Source: Lethocerus indicus (taxonomy: Eukaryota > Arthropoda > Insecta > Hemiptera > Belostomatidae). Taken from it: DNA of 64,000 nucleotides. Positions within the stretch are counted from its first letter, which is position 1, and each line of letters begins with the position of its first letter. Below, in pieces: positions 59,113-64,000 of this stretch. Location: contig JACDQD010000005.1 in assembly GCA_019843655.1 (NCBI GenBank), forward strand, positions 33,387,817-33,451,816, read 5' to 3'. The notes beneath the pieces are model-generated. The model did no database searches. It worked only from the letters and a program-made list of their open reading frames with translations, and was not told where the DNA came from. The position numbers and the translations under genes were made by a program.

Positions 59113-60775
59113 AGTTGGTCCAAAAAAATGTATCCACACTTTAACAGTCAATAACTCGAAAACTAATTGACCGAGTTGTCTCTCATTTTTGATGAAAGTG
59201 TAGCTTAAAGTCCAACTTAAAGATATATATATAGGTGTAGGTGTTCGAAATTGTCCACCGTTACTAACATCCACAAACTTTAACTATACCTGAAATTGAC
59301 CTCGTACAGAAACTATATATAGAGTTGAGTGGTCCAAAAAAATGTATCCACACTTTAACAGTCAATAACTCGAAAACTAATTGACTGAGTTGTCTCTCAT
59401 TTTTGATGAAAGTGTAGCTTAAAGTCCAACTTAAAGATATATATAGGTGTAGGTGTTCGAAATTGTCCACCGTTACTAACATCCACAAACTTTAACTATA
59501 TCTGAAATTGACTGAAATTATCCACACTTTAACAGACCTCGTACAGAAACTATATATAGAGTTGAGTGGTCCAAAAAAATGTATCCACACTTTAACAGTC
59601 AATAACTCGAAAACTAATTGACTGAGCTGTCTCTAATTTTTGGTGAAAGTGTAGCTTAAAGTCCAACTTAAAGATATATATAGGTGTAGGTGTTCGAAAT
59701 TGTCCACCATTACTAACATCCACAAACTTTAACTATACCTGAAATTGACCTCGTACAGAAACTATATATAGAGTTGAGTGGTCCAAAAAAATGTATCCAC
59801 ACTTTAACAGTCCATAACTTGCAAACCGATTGACTGAGATGTCCCCTATTTTTGGTGAAATTGTAGCTTAAAGTCCAACTTAAAGATGTATATAGGTGTA
59901 GGCGTTCGAAATTGTCCACCGTTACTAACATCCACAAACTTTAACTATACCTGAAATTGACCTCGTACAGAAACTCTATATATATACAGTTGAGTGGTCC
60001 AAAAAAATGTATCCACACTTTAACAGTCCATAACTCGACAACTAATTGACTTAGTTGTCTAATTTTTGGTACTTTTATATAGTTTTGTAGTTGGGGGCAA
60101 TAGCGCCCCATACAAGAATTGTATTGCGTTTGTTCCCTTTTGTCGTATAGTCAGTGTTTTCTGTTGTTGTGTCAGTTGTACACCTGTTGTTACTCGCGAG
60201 TAAACGTGGCCGGCGCAAGGCTTAGAATTGGACGAAACGAAGTCAAGTATTCGAAGTGGTATTTTAAGTAGGAAAACATTAAAATGTGGTTCAAAACGGC
60301 AATGGCGAAATGAGTATAGAACGGAGCCAATATCCGACTGAACACGTTTGAGTCAGTATTTGGTGCTGTATTTTAATAATGGTGACAATTTCGAACACCT
60401 ACACCTATATATATCTTTAAGTTGGACTTTAAGCTACACTTTCACCAAAAATTAGAGACAGCTCAGTCAATTAGTTTTCGAGTTATGGACTGTTAAAGTG
60501 TGGATACATTTTTTTGGACCACCTCCGTATATATATATAGTTTCTGTACGAGGTCAATTTCAGATATAGTTAAAGTTTGTGGATGTTAGTAACGGTGGAC
60601 AATTTCGAACACCTACACCTATATATATATCTTTAAGTTGGACTTTAAGCTACAATTTCATCAAAAATTAGAGACAGCTCGGTCAATTAGTTTCCGAGTT
60701 ATTGACTGTTAAAGTGTGGATACATTTTTTTGGACCACCCTCTGTATAGCGTAGATTAACGAATCACTGTCAGAA
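59113..60775. mobile_element. Largest family W composite: five left arms, core, two right arms
   Basis: Left-orientation units begin at about 59117, 59330, 59568, 59780 and 59996, 212-238 bp apart. Each has GGTCCAAAAAAATGTATCC, AGCTTAAAGTCCAACTTAAA, AATTGTCCACC and TTGACCTCGTACAGAAAC. The core (about 60070-60390) matches 15590-15890 (GCGCAAGGCTTAGAATTGG). Two inverted units follow, ending at about 60520 and 60740 with TTTTTTTGGACCACC. There is no transposase. The structure recalls foldback elements, whose long terminal repeats consist of tandem units. Confidence 0.8.
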
Positions 60776-60791
60776 TTCACATTTTTTGGAC

Positions 60792-60794
<3 letters not shown>

Positions 60795-60840
<46 letters not shown>
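60795..60840. repeat. (TA)n microsatellite
   Basis: Pure TA tract preceded by one more TTTTTTGGACCAC, a family W arm tip. Confidence 0.95.
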
Positions 60841-60848
<8 letters not shown>

Positions 60849-61444
60849 TAAGCGGATATTTATCATTTGAACATAAAGCACATTGTTCCAAGTTTGCTTA
60901 TGTATAATTCCAATCAACAGGGGGCGTTCACCGTATTTTTTTTTTTTTTTAGCTTTTATACAATTCTACAATTTTTTTTTATACAATTTATACAATTTTT
61001 ATACAATTGTCCCGGATAATACTCGAAGACGGATACCCGGGACTTAAATACAATATATACGGGACGGTATATATACAGATTTTTGCCGGGGAAAACCCCT
61101 ATTTACAGTATAACGTTAAATAATAGGGGTGGTTTACGCTTTTCGAAGACTGATATGTAAAAAAAAAAAATTATACTTATTCAAATACATATCGCTTCTT
61201 TTGGGGGTAAGGAGGAGTTATTTTTTTTTTTGGAGGCTCAGAGAGAATTTTTTCCTCCCCCAATTCGGGGGTTGAAAATCACGTTTTTCCCTACAACTGC
61301 AGCCGGGAATTTAATTTCTTTTGGTCGCATCAAGAGTAAAAGGAAATTGAGAGGGTTGGAGGGATGTATTGAGAAAACGATGAGTTTGAAGACGGATGAG
61401 TTTTCGCATTACGAAATCTGAAAGGGGAGAGGGATGAAAAATTG

Positions 61445-61449
<5 letters not shown>
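60841..61449. other. AT-rich single-copy stretch, no gene seen
   Basis: A TACAATTTTTAT-type local repetition lies at 60955-61010. No coding signal. Confidence 0.5.

Positions 61450-61497
<48 letters not shown>
61450..61497. repeat. (AT)n microsatellite
   Basis: Pure AT tract. Confidence 0.95.
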
Positions 61498-61501
<4 letters not shown>

Positions 61502-61753
61502 GATGGATATTAAAATATGACCCTCGGCCAATATGACCAAATCCTTTTGGGGGGTGAGGAAAATATGTTGAGATTAATGACCTTCGAGCAATAAAGAATT
61601 ATCTGGACTTACCCCTTCGTTGAATCGAAGTAAAAAAAAAATTAATTAAAACCCCAAAAATGGAAACAAAATAGGGTACGGTAGGGCTGTAGAAAAATAT
61701 AAAAATATATATAAAAGTTATAGGGGCTGTAGGATTTCACTTAACAGTTCACC

Positions 61754-61756
<3 letters not shown>

Positions 61757-61813
<57 letters not shown>
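61757..61813. repeat. (AT)n microsatellite
   Basis: Pure AT tract. Confidence 0.95.
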
Positions 61814-61816
<3 letters not shown>

Positions 61817-62965
61817 CCTGGCTGGAATAAAATTAAACTTTCTCCACTGGCATATTAACCCTGTTAAGTTATTAATCTATTATCATTCTTATCAATTATC
61901 CCGTTAAAATACTTGTAATTGTGATTATTATTCGAAATAAAATGTGATTTAATAAATCACGGATTTAAAAAACAGAATATTTGACGGACCGGTTTTTAAA
62001 AAAAATATATTCGGAGAGGTAAATAGGTAAATTTTAATGTAAAATTGGTCGATCAACCGGTTTTTCTAAATTAAATATATATATATATCAGGATTTACGC
62101 TGAGAAATTCCTTAAGATAATACGATTAATCAAAAATTGAAAATAAATTTATAAATCCGCAAAGTGTGAATTTTAAAAATCTACACCTAATATTATCTAT
62201 TATCAAGACTTGGAATGATTGAGCTTCAATTGAATAAAATTTTGTCATAAAGTTTATAAACAAGCCCCCTCAAAAACTGGGGTAACTTTATATATAATAT
62301 AATATATTATAGATTATTGAAAATGCTTAAAGAAAGCATTCAATAGAAATGTTTACCTAAAAACGGTTATTGCCGAACCATAAAATTAAAGATGGACTAT
62401 TTTAAAAAATATATATATTTATTTATATATATATATATTTATCGGGATAAAATATATTTAATAAATAAATATTATAGGATTTTAAATCATGGATTTTAAC
62501 TGAGCCCCAACAATTTCAATTGTCAAAATTCTGAGATTATCAGTTTTTTTTTTTTTTTTTTTACACGGATCGAGTAAATATTAGAGAGGAATTGTAAATT
62601 TTACCGCTTACAATTTAAAATTTGGATCCTATTGAAATAAAATCCAAAAAATAAAAAATGAAAACTTTAAATAAATAAATATTGTAATCCTGTAATAAGT
62701 TATACGCCGGGAATATAATATTTATTTATTTAATGAAGAGCGAGGGTTGATGAAGTATAAGTGTAATATTTTTTTTTTAATTTATAAGGGTGAAATTTCG
62801 CCCAATAAAAAAAACTGTCGGGCGTAGTTTTAAAATGCATACTTCATTGATTTATAAATTTAATATATAAAAAAGGGTCAAGTAAGAGTCAAGTGAGTGA
62901 CAAGTGAGTCAAGTGTGAGAGTCAAGTGAGGAGATATTTGGGACACATATTGGGAAATCCACCCA

Positions 62966-62969
<4 letters not shown>
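61814..62969. other. AT-rich stretch, no gene seen
   Basis: Very AT-rich with ATAAATAAATATT-type motifs. A short CAAGTGAGTCAAGTG-type repeat lies at 62878-62930. No coding or RNA gene found. Confidence 0.5.

Positions 62970-63057
<88 letters not shown>
62970..63057. repeat. (TA)n microsatellite, 88 bp
   Basis: The longest pure TA tract of the window, bounded by GCA on the left and TGCA on the right. Confidence 0.96.
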
Positions 63058-63060
<3 letters not shown>

Positions 63061-63109
63061 TACCAGCGGTTCTGTGCGAGGGTTTTGAATTAGTAGGTTT
63101 GGGGCAGTT

Positions 63110-63335
63110 TTTTTTTTCTGTCTTTCGCCGGACAGTTTTCGGCCGCTCGCCGTCTTCAGTAGTCACCGCCGTCGCCCTCTTCGCAAACCAAATTAAATAA
63201 ATATCCCGAGTACGAATGATGAGATTGGCGATCTTCACCCTGAAAAACGTCCAAAGTGCAACGACGGTGACCGTTTTCGGCTGCTACTGAAGACGGCGAA
63301 CGGCCGAAACCCCCCAGAGACAGAAACACCGCAAA
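63110..63335. mobile_element. Family P palindromic element
   Basis: Left: TCTGTCTTTCGCCGGACAG, CGGCCGCTCGCCGTCTTCAG. Right: GCTGCTACTGAAGACGGCGA, AGAGACAGAAACACCG. The centre has AACGTCCAAAGTGCAACG. It is diverged but symmetric. Confidence 0.7.
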
Positions 63336-63664
63336 AATACGGGGTATATTATTATATATTATTGATAATTCCTTAAATCAATGAAAGTACCATATAACGA
63401 TCGGTAATAAAAAAAAAGGGTAATTTCGACGCCAAAACCTAGTGTTAATATGAATTATTTCAGTTCTATAAAGCAATTAAACTGATGGGTACTTTCCAAG
63501 TTTTTAAGTCCAGAACTTTAATCCGTTAACACTGTGGTTATTAGAACTTGGGTTAACGATATTTTAACCAATTAATATATATAAGAAAATGTAATTTTTT
63601 TAATGTATAAGTAAGATTGAAAACGATGAACACAGTATCTGCTTCTTAATACATTATATACGCC

Positions 63665-63695
<31 letters not shown>

Positions 63696-63939
63696 CCATT
63701 AATTCTTCCCAAATAAATTTATTTCATGTATTCTGAGACCGACTAATATATTTTTGTTTTATGAGAAAAATAAGTTATAATCGAATAAACATGCATTTTT
63801 TTTTCTTTTTTTCTTGAAATACAACAAAAAATCTTAATATCAGTCTATCTAAACATATAATGCACATAATAATAACATTAATAATAATTATAATATAATA
63901 ATAATAATAATAATAGTAATAATCATTCATATACATGTG

Positions 63940-63985
<46 letters not shown>

Positions 63986-64000
63986 GTTCACTGTTATGTA
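63336..64000. other. AT-rich stretch with microsatellites
   Basis: TA at about 63667-63681, (AAT)n at about 63888-63917 and TA at 63944-63982. No gene seen to the window end. Confidence 0.55.

Overview
This 64 kb window looks like gene-poor, repeat-saturated nuclear DNA of a eukaryote. An invertebrate animal is the best guess, but the taxon cannot be fixed from the sequence. The reasons are long TA and GA dinucleotide tracts, several satellite families, mariner-like terminal inverted repeats, no operon-like gene packing, and no rRNA, tRNA or recognisable protein domain. I found no gene that I can name. Nearly all long open frames are readings through tandem repeats whose period is a multiple of three.

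Four sequence classes account for roughly half of the window. (1) A palindromic, foldback-like element family, here called family P, whose arm contains CTTCAGTAGCGCCGTGT and AGACCGGTTTCGG. It occurs at about 17 loci, and sub-segments of it have grown into tandem arrays of about 90-128 bp units (1.3-2.6, 33.9-35.7, 41.8-42.2 and 48.7-49.3 kb). (2) A second inverted-repeat family, here called family W, with arm ends GTGGTCCAAAAAAATG. It forms composites with stacked arm units around a short core at 15.4-16.3, 47.3-48.0 and 59.1-60.8 kb, with fragments at 0 and 3.4-3.8 kb. (3) A satellite superfamily with 48-52 bp units built from TTTTGCGTCTAAAA, GCCATTTT and GGGCCTAAAACCGC blocks, plus a 30 bp relative, at ten places on both strands (about 12 kb). 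(4) A 104 bp satellite with hairpin-forming dyads, about 36 copies at 21.5-25.3 kb.

Layout. 0-10 kb: TA tracts, family W and P copies and short mariner-like ends. 10-14.3 kb: mostly single-copy, partly G/C-rich, with no gene found. 14.3-32.5 kb: the satellite block, broken by one family W composite, a cluster of family P copies and short unique spacers; the 104 bp array lies between 48 bp arrays of opposite orientation. 32.5-49.9 kb: a family P array, a reverse 51 bp array, a mariner-type MITE, GA tracts up to 270 bp and long single-copy stretches. 49.9-54.9 kb: two 12 bp minisatellites, 52 bp satellites and the one unique open frame worth testing (53.7-54.1 kb). 55-64 kb: a 30 bp satellite, a stray 104 bp-like monomer, the largest family W composite and AT-rich sequence.

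No genes work together here as far as I can see. The biological interest is in how inverted-repeat elements and satellites appear to give rise to one another. Heterochromatic, pericentromeric or subtelomeric origin is an inference only.
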